From Terriglobia bacterium (GTDB taxonomy: Bacteria; Acidobacteriota; Terriglobia; Terriglobales; Acidobacteriaceae): 64,000 nt of DNA. The notes beneath the pieces are model-generated. The model searched no databases. It worked only from the letters and a program-made list of their open reading frames with translations, and was not told where the DNA came from. Positions 34,114 to 41,583 of the stretch are shown in pieces. Both the position numbers and the translations under genes were made by a program. The stretch lies in the NCBI GenBank assembly GCA_020072645.1, contig JAIQGK010000022.1, positions 1 through 64,000 of the forward strand. Direction: 5' to 3'. Numbering within the stretch: the first letter of the stretch is position 1; every line of letters begins with the position of its first letter.

Positions 34114-35787
34114 TTGCGCGCAATTATTCCTATCGTTTTGGTTTTTCTGATGACCTATAACGCTTCCACTCAAGACCGTTCCTATGGCCGTTCTATCGTG
34201 ATGACGGATCGGGGCATTGTGGCTACGAGCCACTACCTGGCTTCGCAGGCCGGCGCGCAGACCCTGGCCCATGGTGGCTCGGCAATAGATGCGGCCATCG
34301 CCGCGAATGCCGTTCTGGGAGTGACGGAGCCCATGATGAACGGGATCGGCGGAGATCTCTTCCTGATTTATTGGGACGCAAAAGCCGGGAAACTCTATGG
34401 ACTGAACGCCAGTGGCTGGGCACCGCAAAAGCTGACCATCGAATTCCTGGCCAAGCATGGAATTACAGCCATGCCGCACGACGGCATTCACAGCGTCACG
34501 GTTCCCGGGGCTGTCGATGGCTGGAGCCAGGCGCATAAGCGTTTTGGAAAGCTGCCTTGGAAAGATTTGTTCACGCCGGCCATTTATTACGCTGAACACG
34601 GCTATGCGGTGCCGGAAATAATCCAGGATTACTGGGCCGCCGAAGAAGGCAAGCTTGGTAAAACGGCAGAAGCGAGAAGAGTGTTTCTCCCTGGTGGTAA
34701 AGTGCCGGAGCTGGGTGCAACATTCAACAATCCTGACATTGCGAAAGCGTTGCGGCTGATCGCGGAAAAAGGTCGCGATGCTTTTTACAAAGGCGAGATT
34801 GCGCAGGCCATCGTGCAAACGTCTTCTGCCATGGGCGGCACAATGGAGCTGCAGGACCTGGCGGATTTTTCCGCCGAATGGGTTGAGCCGATCTCAACCA
34901 CCTATCGCGGCTGGAAAATTTACGAACTTCCGCCGAACGTCCAGGGCATGGCCGCTCTGGAAATGCTCAATATCATGGAAACCTTTCAGCCTGACAAAGG
35001 CGGCCCAAAGGGCACAATAGAACTGCACAAAAAAATTGAGGCCATGAAGCTCGCTTATGCAGACCTCTATCGCTATAACGCCGATCAGCGCTTCGCCGCG
35101 GTTCCGGTGACCGGTTTACTGGATAAGAACTACGCAAAAGAGCGCGCCGCAAAAATCAATCCGGAAAAAGCCAATTGCAATCCAGGCGCCGGTCATCCCG
35201 CCACCAGCGACACAACGTATCTGGCCGCCGTGGATAAAGACGGGAACATCGCATCTCTGATTCAAAGCAATTATTCGGCTTTTGGTTCTGGCGTGGTAGT
35301 GAATGGCATGGGCTTCGCCCTGCAGAACCGTGGGGCGTTGTTTTCGCTCAATCCATCCCACCCCAACGCGTTGCAGCCGCGCAAACGTCCATTCCACACA
35401 ATTATTCCGGCGTTTATGGAGCGCGATGATGTGCACATAGGATTCGGAATCATGGGCGGAGCCAATCAACCATTGGCGCATGCACAATTCGTTTCCAACC
35501 TGGTTGATTACGGAATGAATATTCAGGGAGCGCTGGAGGCGCCGCGCTTTACTGTAACCAGCGGCGAGGTCGTTTGCGATATTTTGATCGAATCGCGCGT
35601 TGCGCCGGACGTAATCCAGGCTTTGCGACAGAAAGGCCACAACCTGATTGTCCGCGCCGAATACACCGCGCTCATGGGGCGCGGCCAGGCGGTAATGCAC
35701 AACTCGAAAACAGGGATGAATTGGGCGGCATCTGATCCGCGCGCGGACGGCTCTGCTGAGCCCGAACCGAGCGGATTTGGTAAATGA
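34114..35787 (+). CDS. ggt: Gamma-glutamyltransferase family protein
   Basis: 557 aa: a hydrophobic N-terminal segment, GGSAIDAAIAANAVLGVTEPMMNGIGGDLF near residue 50, and the processing/nucleophile site TSDTTYLAAVDKDGNIASLI near 365, where the Thr becomes the new N-terminus after self-cleavage. GFGIMGGANQPLAHAQ near 450 is another family block. It cleaves gamma-glutamyl bonds, for example of glutathione, in the periplasm and so recovers Cys-Gly, which fits the sulfur genes nearby. The start is TTG 34114. Confidence 0.9.
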   Translation: MRAIIPIVLVFLMTYNASTQDRSYGRSIVMTDRGIVATSHYLASQAGAQTLAHGGSAIDAAIAANAVLGVTEPMMNGIGGDLFLIYWDAKAGKLYGLNASGWAPQKLTIEFLAKHGITAMPHDGIHSVTVPGAVDGWSQAHKRFGKLPWKDLFTPAIYYAEHGYAVPEIIQDYWAAEEGKLGKTAEARRVFLPGGKVPELGATFNNPDIAKALRLIAEKGRDAFYKGEIAQAIVQTSSAMGGTMELQDLADFSAEWVEPISTTYRGWKIYELPPNVQGMAALEMLNIMETFQPDKGGPKGTIELHKKIEAMKLAYADLYRYNADQRFAAVPVTGLLDKNYAKERAAKINPEKANCNPGAGHPATSDTTYLAAVDKDGNIASLIQSNYSAFGSGVVVNGMGFALQNRGALFSLNPSHPNALQPRKRPFHTIIPAFMERDDVHIGFGIMGGANQPLAHAQFVSNLVDYGMNIQGALEAPRFTVTSGEVVCDILIESRVAPDVIQALRQKGHNLIVRAEYTALMGRGQAVMHNSKTGMNWAASDPRADGSAEPEPSGFGK

Positions 35788-35893
35788 GTAAATTGGGAAT
35801 TTGGTAAATGAAGATTGAGCCCGAGGACGCTTCACCCGTCAACCTGCAGGTTTCATTTGCTCATTTACCAAATCACTCAATCACCAAATTTCC
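35775..35893. repeat. Inverted ATTTGGTAAATGAG repeats between convergent genes
   Basis: GGATTTGGTAAATGAGTAA and AATTTGGTAAATGAAG (35772-35812) face GCTCATTTACCAAATCACTC and CACCAAATTTCC (35859-35892) in inverted orientation. They flank the gap between convergent ggt and hom. A related copy, AATTTGGTAATTGAGTAATTTG, lies at 59426-59450. The arms could form a bidirectional terminator. Confidence 0.7.
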
Positions 35894-37254
35894 TACACGT
35901 GTTCTTCGGATGAAGAAATCATCGGCAGCAGGAGCACCGGCGCTCGCATGAATTCAAATCGATCAATCGCCTCCACGGCGCGTTGAACGGTTGTTTCCAG
36001 CGTCGGCTCCAGCGTAATTACAAATGAGAGGCGGTCTTTGGCCATGTTGGGTTCCTGGATTACGGAGTCAATATTGATTCCTTCGCGAGCAATCGCTTCT
36101 GCCGTGCGCGCAAGGATTCCCGGCTGATCGTTCACAGTAAGGCGCAGGAACCAGCTCACCGGATTGGGGCGGGGCAGTGGATGCAATGGCTCAGCGCGAT
36201 GAAAGCCTTTCAGCAGACTGCTCTCTGTCTGCCCCCGCGCAATCTGGCGAGCAATCTGTAAGACATCTGAAAGCACAGCGGTGCCGGTGGCGCTGCCTCC
36301 CGCGCCGCGTCCGTAAAGCATCTGCGTGCCAACGCTTTCACCGGCAATAAAAATTGCATTGTTTGCGCCTGCGGCCTTGGCCAGCATTGAGTCGCGTGGC
36401 TCCAGCCAAGGTTGTACCGCAATGTGTACGCCCCCTGCCGCCCGCTCTGCCGATGCGACCAAGCGGATGGTCGAATTCAGCCGATGCGCATAATGGAAAT
36501 CAGTGGACGTGATGTTGCGGATGCCGGTAACGGGAATCTCCGAGGTCACCACGGAGTGGCCGAAAGCAATGCGCGCCAGGATAGCAATCTTGTCGCGAGC
36601 GTCCAGCCCGTCGATGTCCAGGCTGGAGTCAGCTTCAGCGTAGCCGGCGGCCTGTGCCTGCTCCAGGGCGTGCGCGAACTCAATGCCGTGTTCTTCCATC
36701 TGCGTAAGAATGTAGTTGCACGTCCCATTCACAATTCCGTAAACGGCCTGGATCCGGTCCGCAGCCAGCGCTTCAGAAATTGCGCGGATCACGGGCACGC
36801 CCCCGGCGACTGTGGCTTCAATTCCTATAGGAAGATTTTTCTCCTGCGCCAGAGCAAACAGTTCATCGCCATGCAACGCAATGAGAGCCTTGTTCGCGGT
36901 CACTACAGCCTTACCGTTTTCCAGGCTTGTGCGAACGACGTCACGGGCGACGGTAGTTCCGCCGATTGCTTCCACCACGATATCCACGTCATTAGCGGTG
37001 GCCACCTGCCGCCAGTCAGAAACTACAGTGATTCCATTAACACCCAGTTCAGTGGCGCGCGGCTTCTTACGGCAGATTCGGGTAACGACGATACAAATGC
37101 CCCCCGTTTTCTGACTGATCTCTTCAGCGTGGCTGGAGAGAATCTCAGCCGTGGCGCGACCCACGGTGCCGTAGCCAATGATGCCGACCCGCACCTGCTC
37201 TGGGTTGTGTCTGGACGGTTTCCGCTTTTCTATGGCGTCTTCAATGCCGTGCAT
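35893..37254 (-). CDS. hom: Homoserine dehydrogenase
   Basis: NAD(P)-binding VGIIGYGTVGRATAEIL near residue 22; substrate part VVTANKALIALHGDELFALA; YGIVNGTCNYILTQM and GYAEADSSLDIDGLDARDKIAILA are highly conserved; a C-terminal ACT domain (VNDQPGILARTAEAIAREGINID) gives threonine feedback control. 453 aa. Last gene of thrB-lysC-thrC-hom; its start overlaps thrC by 14 nt. It reduces aspartate semialdehyde to homoserine. Confidence 0.96.
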   Translation of the reverse strand: MHGIEDAIEKRKPSRHNPEQVRVGIIGYGTVGRATAEILSSHAEEISQKTGGICIVVTRICRKKPRATELGVNGITVVSDWRQVATANDVDIVVEAIGGTTVARDVVRTSLENGKAVVTANKALIALHGDELFALAQEKNLPIGIEATVAGGVPVIRAISEALAADRIQAVYGIVNGTCNYILTQMEEHGIEFAHALEQAQAAGYAEADSSLDIDGLDARDKIAILARIAFGHSVVTSEIPVTGIRNITSTDFHYAHRLNSTIRLVASAERAAGGVHIAVQPWLEPRDSMLAKAAGANNAIFIAGESVGTQMLYGRGAGGSATGTAVLSDVLQIARQIARGQTESSLLKGFHRAEPLHPLPRPNPVSWFLRLTVNDQPGILARTAEAIAREGINIDSVIQEPNMAKDRLSFVITLEPTLETTVQRAVEAIDRFEFMRAPVLLLPMISSSEEHV

Positions 37255-38548
37255 AGATTTGCTCCAGGGTCCGGATTACCGCATCACCGTCTGCGTCCAT
37301 GGGACCAAGCAGGTTTTGTCCCGGTAACTGCTTCATGTAGTCGATGTCCTTCAACATGTGCCCGGTAAGCACCAGGACGACCCTATCCGCGGACTTCACA
37401 AATCCTGCGGCTACCAGTTTTTTTAGCCCAGCCAGAGTTGCTGCCGATGCCGGTTCGCAGCCGATGCCTTCCGCGCCAAGCTCTGCCTTGGCCAAGGCAA
37501 TCTCTTTTTCGGTGACTTCTTCGCATGCGCCGCCTGTATTTTTCAGAACGCTTACTGCCTTTCGCCAGGAAGCGGGATTGCCGATCCTAATGGCCGTTGC
37601 CCTGGTCTCGGGAGTCACGCGAATTAATTCTGTACCCCCGTTTTCTCGCATGGTGCGGACGAGCGGATTGGCTCCGGCGGCCTGAATGATGGAAATCTTG
37701 GGCAGCGACTGGATCAGGCCAAGCTCGCGCAGTTCCATAAATCCCTTACCCAACGCCGAACTATTGCCCAGGTTTCCGCCGGGCACAATTACATGTTGAG
37801 GGACTTGCCAGTCCAACTGCTCCATTAATTCAAACGCCACCGTTTTCTGCCCTTCCAGCCGGTAAGGGTTGAGCGAATTCAAAAGATACGCAGAGAATTT
37901 GCGGACGACTTCATGCAAAACTCTCAGGCAGCCATCAAAGTCTGTGCGCAGTTGCAAGACATTTGCGCCGTATTCCAGGGCCTGCGCCAGTTTTCCGGCG
38001 GCAACCTGCCCGGCAGGCAAAAGGACGATGCTCTTCATTTCCGCCCGCGCCGCGTAAGCAGCGACCGAAGCTGACGTATTTCCTGTGGAAGCACAGCATA
38101 CCCAGGAAAATCCTTCAGCCTTTGCCATGGTGATTGCGGCGGAGATCCCAGTATCTTTAAATGATCCTGTGGGGTTCATGCCTTGATGTTTCACCAGGAG
38201 GTTTGGCAGATGTAGTTCGCGTGCAACTTTTCTGAGTGGGACTAGAGGCGTGTTGCCTTCGCACATAGTGACCATGTTTTGGCGATCGACCTGCGGCAAC
38301 AACTCGCGGAAGCGCCAAACGCCGCTCGAATTTTCCGGCAGTGAGGATCCTCGCCGTTCGCGCCAGATTTCTTTCAAGCGCAGCGCGAACTCCGGCGGCG
38401 CCGATGCCCATTCCGGATAAACGACCTCCAGCAGCTCCGAGCATTGCGTACAGCGGAACATTCGATCGGCAGTCTCCTGTACTTTGGCACAGTGGACACA
38501 GCGCAAAAAGTGCGCCGCGACCGGCGGCTTCATCGGTACTGTACTCAT
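37241..38548 (-). CDS. thrC: Threonine synthase
   Basis: An N-terminal zinc-ribbon-like part (FLRCVHCAKVQ, MFRCTQCSELLEV) precedes the PLP fold-type II domain with the Lys motif NPTGSFKDTG, the STGNTSAS phosphate loop and VPGGNLGN. This is the canonical threonine synthase motif set. The start at 38548 is chosen because it overlaps the lysC stop as ATGA and has a GGGGGC site; the open frame runs to 38614. It turns O-phosphohomoserine into threonine. A paralogue lies at 45242. Confidence 0.93.
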   Translation of the reverse strand: MSTVPMKPPVAAHFLRCVHCAKVQETADRMFRCTQCSELLEVVYPEWASAPPEFALRLKEIWRERRGSSLPENSSGVWRFRELLPQVDRQNMVTMCEGNTPLVPLRKVARELHLPNLLVKHQGMNPTGSFKDTGISAAITMAKAEGFSWVCCASTGNTSASVAAYAARAEMKSIVLLPAGQVAAGKLAQALEYGANVLQLRTDFDGCLRVLHEVVRKFSAYLLNSLNPYRLEGQKTVAFELMEQLDWQVPQHVIVPGGNLGNSSALGKGFMELRELGLIQSLPKISIIQAAGANPLVRTMRENGGTELIRVTPETRATAIRIGNPASWRKAVSVLKNTGGACEEVTEKEIALAKAELGAEGIGCEPASAATLAGLKKLVAAGFVKSADRVVLVLTGHMLKDIDYMKQLPGQNLLGPMDADGDAVIRTLEQIYARH

Positions 38549-40014
38549 TGCGCCCCCGCAATAGAAACGCTGGGGCGAAGGCATACAGGAATATTCGCTC
38601 CTGCGGGCTGGCAAAACTCGTCGTGCACGGCACGCACAACTTGCGCGCTACGCGCCGCCGATACGGCAAAACAGATGCTGAGTTCACTGGCTCCCTGCGC
38701 CACGGCGATCACGCTCTCATCGCATCGCGCCACCGCGGAAAAGACCCGGCCCAGGATTCCGCAGGTGCCTTTCATTGACTCGCCCAGAACTGCCACGACA
38801 GCAATCTCATTGTTGACCTCCGCCGGCAGCAGCACGCCTTGTGCCAGCTCAATACGGAAGATTGAGTGAATCAACTGCAGTACGCGCCCTGCATCGGCTT
38901 TGCGCAGCACCAAGCCGAGCGCATGCTCAGGTGATGACTGCGTCGCAAACAGGACTTCAATCTGTTCCTGCCCCAGACGAAGGAACAGCCTTCCCCACAG
39001 TTCCACGGGATGAATATCACGTCGCGTGAATAAGGAAATGAGCGTGGCGTCTTTTACTGAAGTCACGGACTTGACAGGCGAGTTGGCTGGCCGGGCGTCA
39101 TTCGTGATCTTGGTTCCGGCAACTTCAGGGCGGAATGAGTTTTTGATCCAGACAGGGAAGCCCGCCTCCGCGGCCGGATATGCGGCTTTGGGATGAATCA
39201 CCTTTGCGCCGTAATATGCCAGCTCGATCGCCTCTGCAAAGCTGATTTCCGGCAGAGTAGCAGCGTCAGGACAAATGCGCGGATCAGCCGTGAGCACCCC
39301 ATCCACGTCGGTCCAGATCCACACTTCATCCGCGCCAGACGCTGCTCCAATGATGGTGGCGGAATAATCAGAGCCTCCACGCCCCAGCGTCGTGGACTTG
39401 CCTTGCGAGTCGGCGCCACTATAGCCGGCGACCACGGGCACAATGCCGCGTTCAAGTAGAGGAAGCAGCGATTGCTTGCACTGAATGCGCGTGGCTTCAA
39501 TGTCCGGCGCAGCGTTGCCAAAATTGCTGTCGGTTACAATTACTTGTTCCGCGCGGACAAACTCGGCATTGGTTCCCAGTCGCTGAAGATAACCCGCCAG
39601 AACACAGGCGGATACGCGTTCTCCCAATGCGACAAGGGAGTCAGCAGTCTGCGCAGAAATATCCGACCTCAATGCTGAGAGCGCGTGGCAGGCATTTTGC
39701 AGTTGTGCCATGACTTCTGCAATATAGTCATTCGCGGCGATCAGGCGCTGATGTTCAAACAAACTTGATGCGAGCTCACGATGCAAGCCCTCAAATCTTT
39801 GCAAATGAGTTTCTGTAACAGAAGCGTCGCCGTGCCGTGCCGCCTCAATGGTTTTGAAAATCAAGTCAGTCACACCCGCCATGGCGGAAACCACCACCAC
39901 GATCCGGTCATGCTTTGCCGCCTCACTGACGATTGCGGCGCACTGGCGGAACCTCTCGGCATTTCCTACAGAGGTACCGCCAAACTTCATTACGATCAAA
40001 CGCTTTCCGTACAT
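38545..40014 (-). CDS. lysC: Aspartate kinase
   Basis: VMKFGGTSVGNAERFRQCAA at the start, the LGRGGSDYSATIIGAA loop near residue 210 and WTDVDGVLTADPRI near 235 are aspartokinase hallmarks; two ACT domains occupy the last ~160 residues (VTSVKDATLISLFT, VAVLGESMKGTCG). 489 aa from ATG 40014, which overlaps the thrB stop as TGATG. It makes aspartyl phosphate for the Thr/Met/Lys pathways; its place in the operon suggests Thr-linked control. Confidence 0.95.
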   Translation of the reverse strand: MYGKRLIVMKFGGTSVGNAERFRQCAAIVSEAAKHDRIVVVVSAMAGVTDLIFKTIEAARHGDASVTETHLQRFEGLHRELASSLFEHQRLIAANDYIAEVMAQLQNACHALSALRSDISAQTADSLVALGERVSACVLAGYLQRLGTNAEFVRAEQVIVTDSNFGNAAPDIEATRIQCKQSLLPLLERGIVPVVAGYSGADSQGKSTTLGRGGSDYSATIIGAASGADEVWIWTDVDGVLTADPRICPDAATLPEISFAEAIELAYYGAKVIHPKAAYPAAEAGFPVWIKNSFRPEVAGTKITNDARPANSPVKSVTSVKDATLISLFTRRDIHPVELWGRLFLRLGQEQIEVLFATQSSPEHALGLVLRKADAGRVLQLIHSIFRIELAQGVLLPAEVNNEIAVVAVLGESMKGTCGILGRVFSAVARCDESVIAVAQGASELSICFAVSAARSAQVVRAVHDEFCQPAGANIPVCLRPSVSIAGAQ

Positions 40015-41003
40015 CACGATTTCTCCAACTTCTGTAGCACTGCTCCAATTCTTTCCATCAGAGGTATAAGTTCGCGAGTCACGCCTGCGCCATTGTTATC
40101 GGCCAGGGTGAACGTTGCCTCTGTCTGCATACCTTCCTGGGCAAAGATTCTCTGTAGCTCTTCGGCCACTCGCATCTCGTCGCTTGTGGTAAAGGCAATC
40201 ACTGATGAACCTGAGCCGCTGATTGCTACTCCAAGCAAGCCGGGAAGACGCAGGGCCAGGCAGCGTTCCATTCCCGGCACCAGTTGCTGCCGGTATGGTT
40301 GATGCAATTTGTCCTGGAACAACTCCGGAAAGAGATCAAAGTTTCCTGAGAAGCAGGTAGCGGCGAGGATAGAAGTCCGTTGCAGTGTATGCAGCACGTC
40401 AGCCCGGTCATACTTCCTGGGCAGGACCTCTCGTGCCTGGTGCGTAGGCACAGTAATTGACGGCGTGACGATCACCAGGCGGATGCTTTCGGGAAAGTTA
40501 GTCCTGGCCACGACCACGCGCTCCACGTTGTTGGAAAGCGCCAGTACCAGGCCGCCATAGTAAGCGGCGGCCGAATTATCAATGTGACCTTCAATCTCTT
40601 CCGCCCACCGCAAAAGCAACTCCGGAGCAACTTGCTTTCCGCTATGTTGGATTCCAAGCAGCAGGCCCGCAATCACGGCAGCCGCACTGCTGCCCAGCCC
40701 GACGCTGATTGGGATATCATTCTGCACCAGCACGTGACCGGCCGGTGGAGGTGCGTCAAGCCGTTGTGCCGCAAGTCGTAGCGCGTGCAGGACGAGATTT
40801 GAACTTGCCATGGGAAAGCGCTCAGGCGTCTTTCCCTGATACTCCAGGCTCAACTCTGCGCCGGCGGAAGGAATGAATAGCGCTCTAAGGTAGAGTCTCA
40901 GGGCGAGGCCGCCGCAATCAAAGGCGCAGCCCAGATTAGCGGAGGTGGCCGGAACCACTGCCCGCCAGCCATACACCGAATTATCCAAGTTTGATCGACT
41001 CAT
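40014..41003 (-). CDS. thrB: Homoserine kinase
   Basis: GHMP-kinase motifs: VVPATSANLGCAFDCGGLAL near residue 15, ISVGLGSSAAAVIAGLLLG near 92 and the C-terminal GVAISGSGSSVIAFT. 329 aa from ATG 41003. First gene of the operon. Its start is only 15 nt after the T-run of the attenuator hairpin. It phosphorylates homoserine for thrC. Confidence 0.95.
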   Translation of the reverse strand: MSRSNLDNSVYGWRAVVPATSANLGCAFDCGGLALRLYLRALFIPSAGAELSLEYQGKTPERFPMASSNLVLHALRLAAQRLDAPPPAGHVLVQNDIPISVGLGSSAAAVIAGLLLGIQHSGKQVAPELLLRWAEEIEGHIDNSAAAYYGGLVLALSNNVERVVVARTNFPESIRLVIVTPSITVPTHQAREVLPRKYDRADVLHTLQRTSILAATCFSGNFDLFPELFQDKLHQPYRQQLVPGMERCLALRLPGLLGVAISGSGSSVIAFTTSDEMRVAEELQRIFAQEGMQTEATFTLADNNGAGVTRELIPLMERIGAVLQKLEKS

Positions 41004-41017
41004 AATTTGAATGGCCC

Positions 41018-41052
41018 AAAAGCACAAAACCCACTCGCTCTCGGCGAGTGGG
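41018..41052 (-). terminator. Attenuator terminator of thr operon
   Basis: On the minus strand CCCACTCGC and GCGAGTGGG form a perfect 9-bp stem (41052-41044 with 41038-41030), loop CGAGA, followed by TTTTGTGCTTTT. A competing pairing exists: CGGCGAG in the leader (plus 41090-41096) is complementary to CTCGCCG in the 5' arm and loop (plus 41042-41048), and TCGCCG further upstream (plus 41146-41151) can in turn pair with CGGCGA. This is the 1:2, 2:3, 3:4 logic of classical attenuation. Confidence 0.88.
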
Positions 41053-41077
41053 TCAGGAACTTATGATTGCTGCTTCG

Positions 41078-41173
41078 TTACGCTGACGGCTCGCCGGATT
41101 TTCGCATAGGTGTGCGTGTGCTTGTTGTTGTCAAGCACATGCTTACGGCGAAGATGCTCTGGCGATCCCGCAT
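41078..41173 (-). CDS. thrL: Threonine-rich leader peptide of thr operon
   Basis: ATG 41173 to TAA 41078 encodes 31 aa containing MCLTTTSTRTP: five Thr codons, all ACA, within seven codons (residues 15-21). The antiterminator arm CGGCGAG lies at codons 26-29, just downstream of the Thr cluster, so a ribosome stalled on Thr codons would leave it free and one at the stop would cover it. The -10 box ends 8 nt before the ATG, so the message is leaderless or nearly so. This is analogous to E. coli thrL but unrelated in sequence. Confidence 0.85.
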   Translation of the reverse strand: MRDRQSIFAVSMCLTTTSTRTPMRKSGEPSA

Positions 41174-41181
41174 TAAAAGGC

Positions 41182-41211
41182 ACTATAGCCCGAATTTATG
41201 GCGAGAGTCAA
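41182..41211 (-). promoter_or_regulatory. Promoter of thr operon
   Basis: TTGACT (41211-41206) and TATAGT (41187-41182) with an 18-nt spacer on the minus strand. Confidence 0.8.
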
Positions 41212-41364
41212 GAAATCTTAAGTAATAACCAAAGCTATAGTTAAGTCATTTCTGCCGGGCGATGCGCCCGTTCTTTCCCGGAACCAGAGCTGCACAGTCT
41301 TCCAAAAGAAATGAATCAGTCCCATTCTGGCACTCATCTGAAGGGTTGAAGCGACGGGTTAATC

Positions 41365-41392
41365 TTGACACCTGAATTTAGTCGCGTATACT
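41365..41392 (+). promoter_or_regulatory. Promoter of sulfite reductase operon
   Basis: Consensus TTGACA (41365-41370) and TATACT (41387-41392) separated by 16 nt. The leader ATG follows the -10 box by 8 nt. Confidence 0.85.
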
Positions 41393-41400
41393 TTCTTTCC

Positions 41401-41481
41401 ATGACAGTCATTCGCCAGGACATGTGTACTTGTTGTTGCAAGGTGACCACCGTGTCTCTGGCTGGAGAAACTGCTACCTAA
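41401..41481 (+). CDS. Cysteine-rich leader peptide of sulfite reductase operon
   Basis: A 26-aa ORF with RQDMCTCCCKVTT: four Cys codons in five positions (residues 9, 11-13). The ATG is 8 nt past the -10 box, so it is translated from a leaderless or near-leaderless RNA. TCTGGC at 41457-41462 can pair with GCCAGA at 41514-41519 in the downstream terminator, giving an antiterminator. Cys-rich leaderless peptides control sulfur genes by attenuation in mycobacteria; this looks like an independent example. Confidence 0.83.
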   Translation: MTVIRQDMCTCCCKVTTVSLAGETAT

Positions 41482-41506
41482 TTCGCATTTAAACTTAGGA
41501 AACAGG

Positions 41507-41541
41507 GCCCATCGCCAGACGCGATGGGCTTTTTACTTTTT
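41507..41541 (+). terminator. Attenuator terminator before sulfite reductase
   Basis: GCCCATCGC (41507-41515) and GCGATGGGC (41521-41529) form a perfect 9-bp stem, loop CAGAC, followed by TTTTTACTTTTT. It lies between the Cys leader and the reductase start. Confidence 0.9.
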
Positions 41542-41583
41542 GGGACATTCTTAAACTCTTTGCTAGGAAAGACTGCGGAAACT

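Noticed and set aside
41524-41583. ATG 41524 as start of sulfite reductase
   Set aside because: It lies in the 3' arm of the terminator hairpin; the residues added (GFLLFGTFLNSLLGK) are unlike the family, and ATG 41584 gives a normal N-terminus.
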